64,000 nucleotides of DNA from Selaginella moellendorffii (lineage: Eukaryota; Streptophyta; Lycopodiopsida; Selaginellales; Selaginellaceae): the NCBI RefSeq assembly GCF_000143415.4, contig NW_003314289.1:277109-341108 (forward strand), given 5' to 3'. Position 1 is the stretch's first letter; the number at the start of each line of letters is the position of its first letter. A program made the position numbers and the translations under genes. The notes under the pieces are model-generated. The model was given only the letters and a program-made list of their open reading frames with translations. It made no database searches and was not told the DNA's origin. Shown here piece by piece: positions 22,279 through 33,022 of the stretch.

Positions 22279-23256
22279 TTAGTGGCACTTTGTATAAGTG
22301 CCAGAAGACCATGTCGGTGAGCTGGTGTGAGAACTATCAAATCGACTAGATATTTTATAGGTGACAATATTACAATCGTTTTGGACCGAGAAAATTGATG
22401 GTTGGATTGAACAGTCGCAACTGTAATTAGACTTCCAAATTACATTATTGTTTCCGTCATATATTGTTAAGCCTCCATTGTATTCCAAGACAAGCCTACA
22501 ATTGCCCACTGTGTTTGAAAAAGAATTTGAAGTCCACAGAGGGGAGTTTTGAATCGAAAGCTTGTAAAGAGCAAGGATTCCATTGCTTTGTAAACTCAGC
22601 GTAACAAGCCCATTTGGAGAATATAGTTTTTCACCACTAAAAAGTGTATTATGAGGCCACCATCCAAATAACATTGTCTCAAACACTGAAAGACAACCTG
22701 TCGAACGGGCTTCTTGAACTTCAGAATTACTATCGTCATTAAAGATTACTTGAGGGCTTGGAGGGCTAGGAGGTGGACTTGAAGTATAGATAGCACTGTA
22801 TTCTAGCACAAATATTTCATCTAAAAAATCTACTGCCGCTCTATGGTAACCATACAATCTACTCCTAATCACATCTTGGCTTTCATAGAGTAAGTAAGCA
22901 AAGGCGGCATGAGCTTGAACCCCTTGGATTGGTGTTCTACGACTATTGGAAGGTGATGCTGAACATCTATCACCTTGGTTCTCATCCTGAATAAAAAGGC
23001 TGCAATCTACTGTACCCCCCTCCAGGAGTAAGGTGTCACTAGTGGATGCCCCAGCACCAAAACTTCCACCAAATTGGAATGCTGTGGAGGTCAGGTTTCT
23101 GAAGAAAGTTATAAGGCGTGCAATGTCATCATGTGAGAGGAATCCCGGAAGTCCATTGCTAAAGGTAATTGGCCGTGCACCACCTGGTGGGCATTTGATA
23201 GAGGCAACAAAAAAAATCAGGAAAAAAAAAAAGATTAGTGTAATTTTTTTTGCCAT
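22279..23256 (-). CDS. Secreted B-lectin fusion protein, copy 2
   Basis: An intronless 325-residue paralogue of the protein at 18150-19118, with the same order: signal peptide (ITLIFFFFLIFFVASIKC), unrecognised N-terminal region (NGLPGFLSHDDIARLITFF), Pro-rich linker (TSSPPPSPPSPQ) and lectin-like domain ending GTYTKCH. The third sugar site SVQNDCNIVTY is unchanged. The first two are degenerate in the same way as copy 1, so the loss came before the duplication. An upstream in-frame extension to 23367 exists, but its DNA aligns with untranslated sequence before copy 1, so the ATG at 23256 is chosen. The lectin half is more alike than the N-terminal half. The shared upstream motif AAGTCAACAAATAAC lies about 70-90 bases before the start. 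It is convergent with copy 1. Confidence 0.85.
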   Translation of the reverse strand: MAKKITLIFFFFLIFFVASIKCPPGGARPITFSNGLPGFLSHDDIARLITFFRNLTSTAFQFGGSFGAGASTSDTLLLEGGTVDCSLFIQDENQGDRCSASPSNSRRTPIQGVQAHAAFAYLLYESQDVIRSRLYGYHRAAVDFLDEIFVLEYSAIYTSSPPPSPPSPQVIFNDDSNSEVQEARSTGCLSVFETMLFGWWPHNTLFSGEKLYSPNGLVTLSLQSNGILALYKLSIQNSPLWTSNSFSNTVGNCRLVLEYNGGLTIYDGNNNVIWKSNYSCDCSIQPSIFSVQNDCNIVTYKISSRFDSSHTSSPTWSSGTYTKCH

Positions 23257-23589
23257 AGGGATTTCAGCAATAACAATAAGACAATGTTGTGGATCAGGAA
23301 ATAATGGTGTGCAGGCTTTGGTGGAGACGTTATTTGTTGACTTACACAAAAGTCTATGACACCTCATTTGATAAATGTTTAGGTTTAGAACCTTTAAATT
23401 GGTATGAACTATAGGAAATGACGATTTTGCGATTGTCCAAGAGCTCCCTTACACCTTAATCTTTCATGTCATTTTTCTTATTAGTGTTTTTGGCTTCACA
23501 TTGGATCTTGAAAGTGGTTAAAGAATATGTCTCATTTGATAAATCGTGGAAAGATGGAAAAAGTTTTTACAAGCGCTTAAAACTTTTGT
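23257..23589. other. Promoter interval of lectin copy 2 and PPR gene
   Basis: The left part is homologous to the sequence upstream of lectin copy 1. The right part leads into the PPR start. Composition changes from AT-rich to GC-rich here. No other feature is seen. Confidence 0.4.
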
Positions 23590-25278
23590 ATGAACTATGG
23601 GGAAAGGAACGCTTGCCTCGCGGCTATGGAGTCTTGCCACGACCTCGCGACTGCCCAAGAGCTTCATTTCCGTCTCCAACGCCTTATGCGACCCAGAGGC
23701 GATGTCTACGCGCTCAACAAGGTGATCGACATGTATGGCCGGTGTGGTAACACGGAGATTGCTCGATGGATCTTCGATGGCATTCACAAGGATTCCTTTT
23801 CATGGGTGCTCATGCTCTGCGCTTACGCACGCAATGGGCAGCTTCAGGAGGCCAGAAGGATCTTTGAGCAAATGCCCGAGTACGATGTCGTGAGCTGGAA
23901 CTCGCTTCTTGCTGCATATGCCCAAAACGGGCATCTTGACGATGCTCGGCGTTTATTCGAGGCCATGCCGGAGAGAAGTCTTGTCTCGTGGAATCTGATG
24001 CTTTCAGTATACGCGCTCAACGAGAGCCTAGATGAAGCAAAGAGATTGTTTGACGAGATGCCCGCTTGGAATCTGGTTTCATGGACGACGCTGCTTGCAT
24101 CAAATGCCTTGCATTTCAGTCACAAGATCTTCGATCAGATGCCTGAGTATGATGTTGTTTCTTACAACGCGATGGTTGATGCTTTTGGCCAAAGGCAAAA
24201 ATTTCTAGAAGCCAAAGACGTCTTTGATGGAATCCCGGAGCCAAACCTGGTATCTTGGAACACAATGCTTGCAGCGTATGCCCAATCCGGGCATACCAAA
24301 GATGCCGCGGACTTGTTTAAGATAATGCCAGAAAAGAATATCGTGTCGTGGACCATTTTGATGGTGGCGTATGGAAACACTGGCGACGTGGAATATGCTC
24401 GATTTTTGTTTTTGTTGATGCCCGAGTGGAATCTCATGACATGGAACGCTCTACTAGCTGCATATTCCCAAGGAGGGTATCTGGAAGAATCGAAGGCGGT
24501 GTTTGATTCCATGCCTTTCCAAGACTCGGTATGTCGGACAACGATGCTAGCAGTGTATTCTCGCCAAGGGTGTCTTGGAGAGGCTCAAGCTTTGTATAAT
24601 TCCATTCCATTAAAGAGCGTGGTATCGTCAAATGCTATCATGTCGGTATATACCCAGTTTGGGCATGTTGTTCCTGCAAAGAATCTTTTCGACCGGATGC
24701 CGTGCTTGAGCATCTTTTCCTGGAACGTCATGCTTGCGGCATACACTCATAGCTCCAGATTTACTTCAGCTTTGGAGCTCTTTGACTCGATGAAGATCAT
24801 TGAGAAAAGTTTTGATTCTTCTACTCTCCTCTTGGTTTTGATGGCTTGCAGTCGAGCCGGAAAAGTTTACAGTGGTCGATGTATCTTCGTCTCCTTGACC
24901 CAGGATTTTGGCATGAAGGCTACCAAGCAGCATTTTTGCTGCTTGGTTGATATGCTTGGACGGGCTGGGCATTTGGACGACGCCGAGAGTTTGGTTTCGA
25001 GCATGCCTTTTGTTCCCGAGGCGTCGGACTGGACTTGTTTGTTGGGGGCTTGCAAGAGTCACAGTGCAATGGAAAATGGAGCTCGGGTCACACAGAAACT
25101 TGTTGAGTTGGACCCCAAGTATGGAGCTTCGTATGTTTTGCTTGCTAATACTTTCTCAGCACATCCTAGAAAACAAGTTTTGCCGGAGCTGCACCCTGGT
25201 AAGAACAACTCCTTTTACTTTCACAATGTGGCTTTGACTTTTGTTTTCATTCTTTTCCAGACCAATGCATCCAGCTAA
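23590..25278 (+). CDS. Pentatricopeptide repeat protein, S-type repeats
   Basis: A single open frame of 562 residues with about 12 tandem PPR motifs. Most are 31 residues long and of the short S type (for example DVVSWNSLLAAYAQNGHLDDARRLF in part), instead of alternating P, L and S motifs. One repeat near residues 165-180 is shortened. The C-terminal part (WTCLLGACKSHSAMENG, ELDPKYGASYVLLANTFSA) is the E-motif start; it then diverges and stops, and no DYW domain follows. PPR proteins bind organelle RNA one base per repeat, and PLS/E types guide C-to-U editing, so an organellar editing or processing role is inferred. The end is uncertain: a GTAAGA donor at 25199 and an AG at 25260 allow a short intron with a different tail. 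No clear transit peptide is visible at this ATG. Confidence 0.85.
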   Translation: MNYGERNACLAAMESCHDLATAQELHFRLQRLMRPRGDVYALNKVIDMYGRCGNTEIARWIFDGIHKDSFSWVLMLCAYARNGQLQEARRIFEQMPEYDVVSWNSLLAAYAQNGHLDDARRLFEAMPERSLVSWNLMLSVYALNESLDEAKRLFDEMPAWNLVSWTTLLASNALHFSHKIFDQMPEYDVVSYNAMVDAFGQRQKFLEAKDVFDGIPEPNLVSWNTMLAAYAQSGHTKDAADLFKIMPEKNIVSWTILMVAYGNTGDVEYARFLFLLMPEWNLMTWNALLAAYSQGGYLEESKAVFDSMPFQDSVCRTTMLAVYSRQGCLGEAQALYNSIPLKSVVSSNAIMSVYTQFGHVVPAKNLFDRMPCLSIFSWNVMLAAYTHSSRFTSALELFDSMKIIEKSFDSSTLLLVLMACSRAGKVYSGRCIFVSLTQDFGMKATKQHFCCLVDMLGRAGHLDDAESLVSSMPFVPEASDWTCLLGACKSHSAMENGARVTQKLVELDPKYGASYVLLANTFSAHPRKQVLPELHPGKNNSFYFHNVALTFVFILFQTNASS

Positions 25279-25481
25279 AGATTTTTATGCTGAATGAACC
25301 AGGTATAACCGTTTAATTCGCAGTTTCTTCTCCCTTGATCGAATTCTAGGCACGGGAAATTCACCAGGAACATGTCTCAAGTGTGTTCAAAACAAAAAAA
25401 CATATCTTTCTAACACTTAAACTTTTCTTTGCAGCACGCAACTAGCATCTGGAAGCTCATTTCTCGACTGACGTGCCGCGT

Positions 25482-25559
25482 CCCTTTTATGCGCAAACGA
25501 ATTATCAAACGCGGATTCATCCCTTTTATGCGCAAACGAATTATCAAACGCGGATTCAT
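25482..25559 (+). repeat. Perfect 39-bp tandem duplication
   Basis: A 39-bp unit beginning CCCTTTTATGCGCAAACGAA and ending GCGGATTCAT occurs twice without mismatch, followed by a third start (CCCTTC). Because 39 is a multiple of three, it stays in frame inside a short open frame (25429-25617) repeating MRKRIIKRGFIPF. It lies just past the PPR gene, so it could belong to a 3' exon or the 3' UTR. Confidence 0.8.
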
Positions 25560-28500
25560 CCCTTCAGGTATCTTGTTCCTTACATTGAGAGAACACCTCG
25601 TCAGATTCCTTGGCTAGCTATTTAGCACAAGGAGACAAACTGTGTGTCGGCATCTAACACTTGCTTTGTTTGTGGTCGCGCCAGGCCGAGAAAGCTCACA
25701 GTCACAAAAAACATATGAACCGTGTGGATTCCAATGACTTGCGAGGAAAAAGAAAAAGAGGATGGTTGCTGTAAAGCTTGACAAAAGCCCACCCGTGATG
25801 AAAAGCGAAGCTATCTTAGCTCGTCTTCACACACGACCGATCTACACGTACTGCCTATCAAAACTCCGTGAGTGAAGGTGAGGAAGAACTAACTTAAGCC
25901 ACCATTCTTGTTTTAGAGGTTTCTTGGATGAATCGTGTACTCAAGGAATATCTGCTCTCTGTACTTCTAGGATGCCATTCACGAGGCGTTACTGCTCAGC
26001 CAAGCATTTACTTTCTTCATGTACACTCAAATATAACATCTTGGCTCTTGGTAGATGCAAAGGGATCTTCTACAAGCTCTTTTACAAGAGTTTTTACAAG
26101 AAGTGGGGCAGCCGCTACTTTCACAAGGGTATGAAGTTATCCTTTCGTTTTTTTCTGTTTTTTTTCTTGGACCTGTTTGAGTTCTTTGAGCCACATAGAC
26201 AGGAGTTATGATATTCCACCATACGAGCGGAGTCACGCTTGTAGCTTTTCTTCCTCTTTTGAGTTTGCCAAGTAAGTACTTTACTCCAGTTTCAAACGCA
26301 GGATTCAAGAGAGATAGGATCCATTTACTAGACACGCTTCGTTTCGTTCCACAGGTAGAATACCACACTGTACAGAGAGGAAAGGCGTGCGTATACAGAG
26401 AAAGTCTCTACGTACGAGATGACAAGGAGTGGTAAGTGGTTTCTCGTTTTTCTTCCATTTTCCTCCCTGTGCTCGCTGTGCGAGTGTGCGGCTTGTCCCA
26501 AATTCTTAGTGACAGAGGCAGTCTGTGAGAGCGCTGAGCCCCCAGTCCTTGTTGTGTTATTCTCAGCTTTTAAGATCTGGAACACAGGCTCTAGTGTGCA
26601 TTAAAGTCACCTTTGCACTACACTACACCTCCCTTCTCTTCTTCCTGGACTGGCTTCAAGGAGAGACTGTTTAGTCCTTGACTGTGTTGTCACATTTATT
26701 CCCATTGAAAGTGAGAGCCACCAAAAGAAAGAGAGGTGAAGCAAAAAAAAAAGGAGCTCTCTTTTCCTCTTTTAGTTTCCTCTTCTTCTTCCTTCTTCTA
26801 TTTCTTGCACTTCAAGGATTGCGAGGCTGTTTCCATCGAAGCTTCATGGATGGCGATGGGATCCATTAGAAAACTATACGTGGAGGGCGGCGAGCATAAA
26901 CTCTCCACTCCAAACCGATCTAAGTTTTCGTGGATTTTGTTTTGGAACATTGACTAAGCAGCAACACCACATGACACATGACGAGAACGTCGTGTGAGGC
27001 GTATGTGACAACGAAACCAACAAATCGCACAAGTAGAGAGAGATGGATATTATAGAACTATGATCTTATAGTGACTGTGATCTTATAGCAACTCTTGTTT
27101 AACAAGGTTGGGGTCCTCCTTCTCTTCACTCGACATATTAGTGCCTCGATCCAGCAATTTGCTGCTTGACTTTGAAGATGGGCCAATGCGTTTTTCTATG
27201 ATTTCCACGCTCGGACCCCTCTTTCGTCGTGTTCTATGTCAAAGAGGAGAGAAAGTTGGATCAGTGGTCGATTCCAAGTTCACAAATATTGTCCCACATT
27301 GTGCTCTGAGCTTTGTTCTTCTCTCCACGTATAGAGGTACTGCTAGATCCTTGTGTACGTATATATATACATGGGGTTATTCAAGTAAGCACATGCGCCA
27401 CCATCTCTATGCACTAAACTTTGGAAGCTTTAATAATTGTTTTGATCCATGTTGACGTAATATACAGGAAAGGGCCTTGCTTTTGTTAGTGGCAATTCAT
27501 CTCTCTCGATCATCGACCAACGGCACATGAGAGCTTTTCTAATGGTTTGTTTCTCTGTTTTCTATATATTTTGTGTGTGTATCTGGTCAGCGGTCAGGCC
27601 TGATTGAGAATTTGACCCTGAAGAAAGAAATTGTGTAATGAAAGAACGGCAAATGCCCCCACCTGGTAACTTGCTTACAAGAAGCAACGGAACATATATA
27701 CTTGAAAATGGATGCATGTGGGGCATGTGAGGCAATAAAATTTTGTTAGTTCTGTTGTTTGATCGAAAAAGTTTTGCGAGAAAGTCAAAACGGGACGAAG
27801 ATGCACAGTGCGTTTTGCCCAAAGTTGACGAAACTACCATCTTATAATGATAACACTAAAATTTTAGAGGGAGGGAACGTAACCATGCATGCATCATGGA
27901 TTCTATGTAGAAGTAAATAAATAAATAAGCGGACTATACGTAGTTATAAGCAAAAACAGATTACTCTTATTTTTATTTATTTATTTTAAAAAAAACATTT
28001 TTTCTATGTTTTTCTTGCTATATGATCATGTCTGGTCATTGCCTTTATCAACCGCCTAACGAACAGGAAAGCCGAAAAGGGTCCCACTGGATAGTTTAGC
28101 AAACATTGGTAATTGGCTGTTGTTAGTTTGTGGCTTGGCATGGCATGCTTGTTTTGTTGGATAAACCCACCAAAAGGTTAACAAAGAAACTTGGAAGGCC
28201 AGCCGTTTTGTCTGGAGATCTTTGTTCCCAGTGGGCAGCATTCGATGGAATTCGATATGATCATCCAATCCAGCAATTCAGTTGGAAAGTTGTCGTGCAC
28301 GCCAAAATGCCGGGGCGCGGCAAAATTCCCCTCCCTTGTTTTTTCCTCTCCCCGTTTCTTTCCTCCCTCACCAGCGAGGATTAGTTTGTTGTGTTGCGGT
28401 AAACTCTAGCGAAACAGTTTGGTGTGACGAGGACAAAGTCATGGTCTTAATTTTCTTTGTTTTTCTTCTGTTAGATCAACCAAAAGGTGAAAGCGCGTAA

Positions 28501-29721
28501 ATTTGGATGTGTGTGTGAGAGAGTGAGAGAGATAGAGGGGGGGTGGGGTGGGGGCATTTTGTGTGCATGGTGTGAGCGGTTTTTTGGGGATGGAGACATA
28601 GGAACCGACCAAGAACAAATGCCGGCCCAAAACTTATCTTAAGAATAGTCATTAATAACACAATTATATGTCTATAATATGAGAAAATGAATCTGTCATA
28701 GAAGGCAACTTTGGAAATCCTAGGTAGCACTCATGGTGTTGTGATGGAGAGAATGAACCTGGCCACCACAGCAGCAAGGTCTCCAAATGCAAATGCCTAG
28801 CTAAGAATCACAAAAAACACACACCAAGTGCAATGAGCAATCTAGTTTGGATTTGGATTTGCCCTTTTCACCACCCCAAAACCAGATCCATTTGCCAGGG
28901 CCACCTTTTGTTTCTCTGGGAGTTTGGGGATCTGCAATGCAAAAATGTGAGGCCTTTTTTTTATATGATTTTTTTCGTTTTTCCTGATAGCAGTTTTAGT
29001 TTTGTTAAATGTGATTTAACCGTGGCACGGATACGTGTCGGCTTGTCTCCCCCAATAAGTCTCAGCTCCAGCTCTGAGAGAGAGAAAAAAGAGCGAAGTA
29101 AATACACTCTCTTGCTGTTCTTCCCGGAAGTGCATCTATACTTATACGCTGCTCGATTCCTTGTATAGAGGCAGTATATTATAAGTGTCTATATATTATA
29201 GAGCTCTTTCCAAATTCCATTCTTCTCCTGGTGTAGCTTCCAGCAAATATTGAATGAGGAATGTAGAGGTACAGGACGGGATCACCAAGTGGAAGAAGAT
29301 TACAACCCTGCCTCCTCCTCTCTATCTTGTGGATTAGCCTCGTTTTCCCCTCTCCCGGCTGGATCCATTCTCGCACCGTGTTCTTGGTGTCTTACGTTTT
29401 CTTTCTCTTTTACTAATCATATCAATCCGCAAGATCTTCTTCGCTCTCCCAAATTCTTTCTTGGGTTAGTTAAGCAGCAGCTCCTGATCATTCGAAAGAA
29501 GAAATCTGCATGAAATCTGGGTGAATTTTGCCACAACACATCCCACTTTCCTCCATTCCAACACCAGATTTTTTCTTCTTTTTTTTTTCGTTTTTCCTTT
29601 TTTCACACATGTTGGCAGTTTGATAATTAGCTTCTGCTGCGTACTGCGGCTGCACGCTGCTGTCCTCCTGCGCGCTGCTCTCGCTGCTCGCTGTGTTTCC
29701 TCTGGGCTGTGGAGATTGCGT

Positions 29722-29729
29722 TATAAATA
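29722..29729 (+). promoter_or_regulatory. Candidate TATA box of FPF1-like gene
   Basis: TATAAATA lies in a GC-richer context, followed within 30-40 bases by CT-rich start-site-like sequence. It is about 1.3 kb before the ATG, so it implies a long leader or a leader intron. A second TATATATA lies near 30038 and could serve instead. Confidence 0.35.
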
Positions 29730-30332
29730 CACCACCCCTTCGTTCCTTTTCCTCTCCTCCATAGCTTTACAACACTCCTGCTGCTGTTCTTCATTCCCTC
29801 CATTCAAAACCTTCTCTGTCGAGTCGAGCGAGTCGAGTATTCACCTTTGAAGAATCAAAAGGGGGTGGTGATCGGGGAGAGTGTCTTTCTCTCTTGCAGC
29901 TTCTCTCCCAATCCTGCTGCTGCTGCTGCTGCTTCTCACTGGGGGGAGAGATTCGCTTGAGATTCTTTCAAGATCTCTTCACATTCAAGGGGGGAGAAAG
30001 GGATTGATTGGGATCCCTGTGAGAGTGATATAAACTCTTATATATACTTCCCCTCTCTCCCTCTCTCACACACGCATCTGTATATGTGTTTTGCATGCAT
30101 GGCCACAATCAATTGGTTTCTGGGAAGCAATCAGGCTGCTGCTCCTGCTCCTGCTTTCTGCTTTCTGCGCCCTGCTGCTGCTGAGAACTACTCCTGAGCA
30201 TTAGAGAATACATGCAGAGAGATCTTTGTCACCAACAACACACAAGGCTGCTCCTTTTTGTTCCTGCCATCTCTGTGTGCTTCAATTGCAGCACTGCACT
30301 CTCTTCTCTCTTTTAAAGACTCTCACTTTCTC

Positions 30333-30375
<43 letters not shown>

Positions 30376-31061
30376 TCGCTCTCTTGCTTTTCCTCTTTCT
30401 TTTGCCTCCTGCTTCTTCCCTTTCCCTCTCACTCACATTCACACCCTTCAGCAGAGAGGCTTCAAACAAAAACAGCAACAAAAGCAACAGGCTAGCTATA
30501 AGCCAGTGGTTGAAGTTTGTTGGCACTTTTGTTTGGTTGTTTCATGCCAAAAGTTTGATGATAGCTGGCTGTGCATGCTGATCATGATATAGAAGCACCC
30601 AGGGAGGCCAAGAGAGAAGAGGCTCAAGTTCCAACAAAGTTTATAGCACCAGAAAAGAAAAAAAGAAGAAAAAAAGAAGGAAAAAAGAAGGAAAAAGGAA
30701 GAAAAGAAAAGAGCGCTGCTTGATCATAGGATTGAAGCGCGAGTTGTCTTGGCAAGATCCAGCTGCGGAGAAGGAAAGATAGGAGAACCGGATACAACCA
30801 CCACTCGAATCTCTTCGTGGGATTTGGGAATATCTGGATTGGAATTCTCGGCTCTCCTCGTTGTTCGTCGCTCACCCTTTTCTCTTTTTGATTTTTCTCG
30901 TTTTTTCATTCAGCTCAGATCCTCCTTCTCTCTTCTTTAATTTCTTTCTCTTTTTCTGCTATTTCTCTCTCTCACTTACACCATCTCTTCCTCCAGCAAG
31001 AAAGAAGGAAGAAGCTCATCTGAAGTTCTCTCCGTTGCTCCTTTCGAAAGGCTTTGTGACA

Positions 31062-31415
31062 ATGTCAGGAGTGTGGGTCTTTAGGAATGGTGTTGCTCGC
31101 CTCGTCTCCAATCCGCTCATGGAGCCCATCGACGGAGGCATGGAGCCAGTGGTGACGCGACGAAAGGTGCTCGTGCATGTCCCCAGCAACGAAATAATCT
31201 CCTCGTATTCGTGCCTGGAGCCAAAGCTCCTGGCGCTGGGATGGGAGCGATACCCGCTCGAGGAGCCCGACCTCATCCAGTTCCACAAAGTCTACTCGGT
31301 GGATCTCATCTCCTTGCCCGCCGATTTCTCCAAATTCAAGACCATCCACATGTATGACATTGTGGTCAAGAACAAATCAATCTTTGAGGTTCGTGACTAC
31401 TTCTCCTCGTCTTGA
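31062..31415 (+). CDS. FPF1: Flowering-promoting factor 1-like protein
   Basis: A 117-residue intronless protein. It begins MSGVWVFRNGVARLV, then RRKVLVHVPSNEIISSYS, LGWERYPLEEPDLIQFHK, VDLISLPADFSKFKTIHMYD and IVVKNKSIFEVRD, which are the conserved blocks of FPF1 proteins (about 110 residues). In angiosperms FPF1 proteins promote flowering, gibberellin responses and root growth; a lycophyte has no flowers, so the ancestral role is probably growth control. The frame stays open upstream to 30861, but the internal ATG is chosen because the conserved N-terminus starts there. The C-terminus has an extra DYFSSS tail. Confidence 0.95.
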   Translation: MSGVWVFRNGVARLVSNPLMEPIDGGMEPVVTRRKVLVHVPSNEIISSYSCLEPKLLALGWERYPLEEPDLIQFHKVYSVDLISLPADFSKFKTIHMYDIVVKNKSIFEVRDYFSSS

Positions 31416-33022
31416 TCAACGATCCTTCTTCCATTCTTTTTCTTCGTTTTCGCTTTAGCTCCTGTAGTTCAAGTAGTGTTCTACTCTTATCTCCAAAAGG
31501 CCAGCACAGATTTCTCTGGAAAGAAAGAAAGAGAGAGTGAGAGATAACAAAACAAAAATCGAATTTCTCCCGAGCAATACGATATACCTTGTTTCTATTC
31601 TTTGCTTTGAATCTCTTGTGGAAATGGAATGTTTTTTGTAGCACCGGCTGCTGCATATACTTAAAAAGAGGACTCAAACACTCTTTTTTTCTGCTATTTT
31701 TTCACTCATGGTCAACAATCCCGGGAAAAAACAAGACCCCAAAACATCTCGCATGTGTTTCCATAAAAGCAACTATCAAACACACTCGCTTCAAAAGAAC
31801 GTCGTCGAAAGCTCGCTTCAAAAGACTCTCATAAAGAAAGATTTGTTCTTGCATCCGGAGACTGGCGTTAATGTGCTTTTTTGTCACGTATATATTATAT
31901 TTTCCTATAAAAAAAAACTATATTGGTTTTCTCAGACAGTCACGGACATTTCCAAACCATTAACAAAAAACAAAAGCAATTAGAATATATAGAAAATCCG
32001 AAACAAAAAACGTTTGATAAGGTTCTTGCCAATGACATGCCAACGTCCATGGACCATAAATTTATTCAGCAACAGCAAACATTTACAAAAGTTGGTAGGA
32101 TTTTTCTCTCGGCCAAAACATGTTCCAAAACAATAACTATTCTTATTTTCTTCTCCTTATTTGTCAATGCAACGCAATGATCACAAGCTAGAGCCCTCAA
32201 ATGATCAAAACCCTTCAAAGCAAAAAGAACTATCTGGGATGATATTAGCACGCAGTGCATGCATTTAGCAATACGAGATTTATTTCCTCTTTACCAAATT
32301 GAGGTGACCATCACAAACAAATCCCAATCTTCTCTGGATCATAAGTTTCATAGATACATAGGTGCACATGATAAAGCTAAGTTGACTATGGGCACCCAGC
32401 AGCCGTGGATACGCCACCCATCAACGGCTCCAGCACGTCCTACGGGTGCTATACGGTCCGTATGGCACCAAAGAACGTCAGCAGCCCGGCAATCCCAATA
32501 GCAAAAGCTGGCCTCGCATTTAATGTGCTGCCGGCGTGTCCTGACTGGTATCTTTGTGTTAGGTGTCAAGCAGTCTTTGGGTAAGACAAGCTTAAAACAT
32601 TTGCCCAGTTGGGGCATTTGCAGTACATGGTCCTTTCTCTAGTTTTTTTTAATAGTTTTTAGAGTTATATTATTTGTTTAAAATCATATGTACAAAGATT
32701 GCAACAAAATCTTTGCGAGCTTTGGGTCTCTCGATCACATTGCATAGAACTCGAGAATTGGAAAGAGTGGGAACTTTAATGGTCTTCCAGGTGATACTTA
32801 CCATGACAAAAGAAAGCTTCTAACTCTTTCGCTATTCTTCCAGTGTTTCTCTACAAACGTTTCTTCTTTTTGTCCAATTTGGTATGGTAGCAAATTCCGC
32901 GCTTGGGCATTTTGGATACTTTCTTTCCTTGGTTTTTCTTTTCTTTTCTTTCTTGTGACGCTCACTGCAACAAAAAAAAAAAAATCTCCCGCTCGCTCCT
33001 CCCGGGAGAGAGCTTTTACTTC
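31416..33022. other. Intergenic, no gene seen
   Basis: It holds the 3' region of the FPF1-like gene and the 3' side of the minus-strand SPX transporter. Open frames are short and without recognisable motifs. Confidence 0.45.

Larger units (their letters stand above)
25279..31061. other. Long non-coding stretch, ends in FPF1 leader
   Basis: Apart from the 39-bp duplication, no gene is recognised in about 5.8 kb. Open frames at 25924-26211 and 26208-26435 look unrelated to known families. From about 29.7 kb onward the DNA is rich in CT and CTG repeats (CT run 30336-30369; CTG repeats near 29920), as expected for the leader of the FPF1-like gene. Splice-like borders are abundant but cannot be assigned. 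Confidence 0.4.

Noticed and set aside
22279-23367. Longer start for lectin copy 2
   Set aside because: The extra 37 codons align with untranslated DNA upstream of copy 1, and they would bury the signal peptide.
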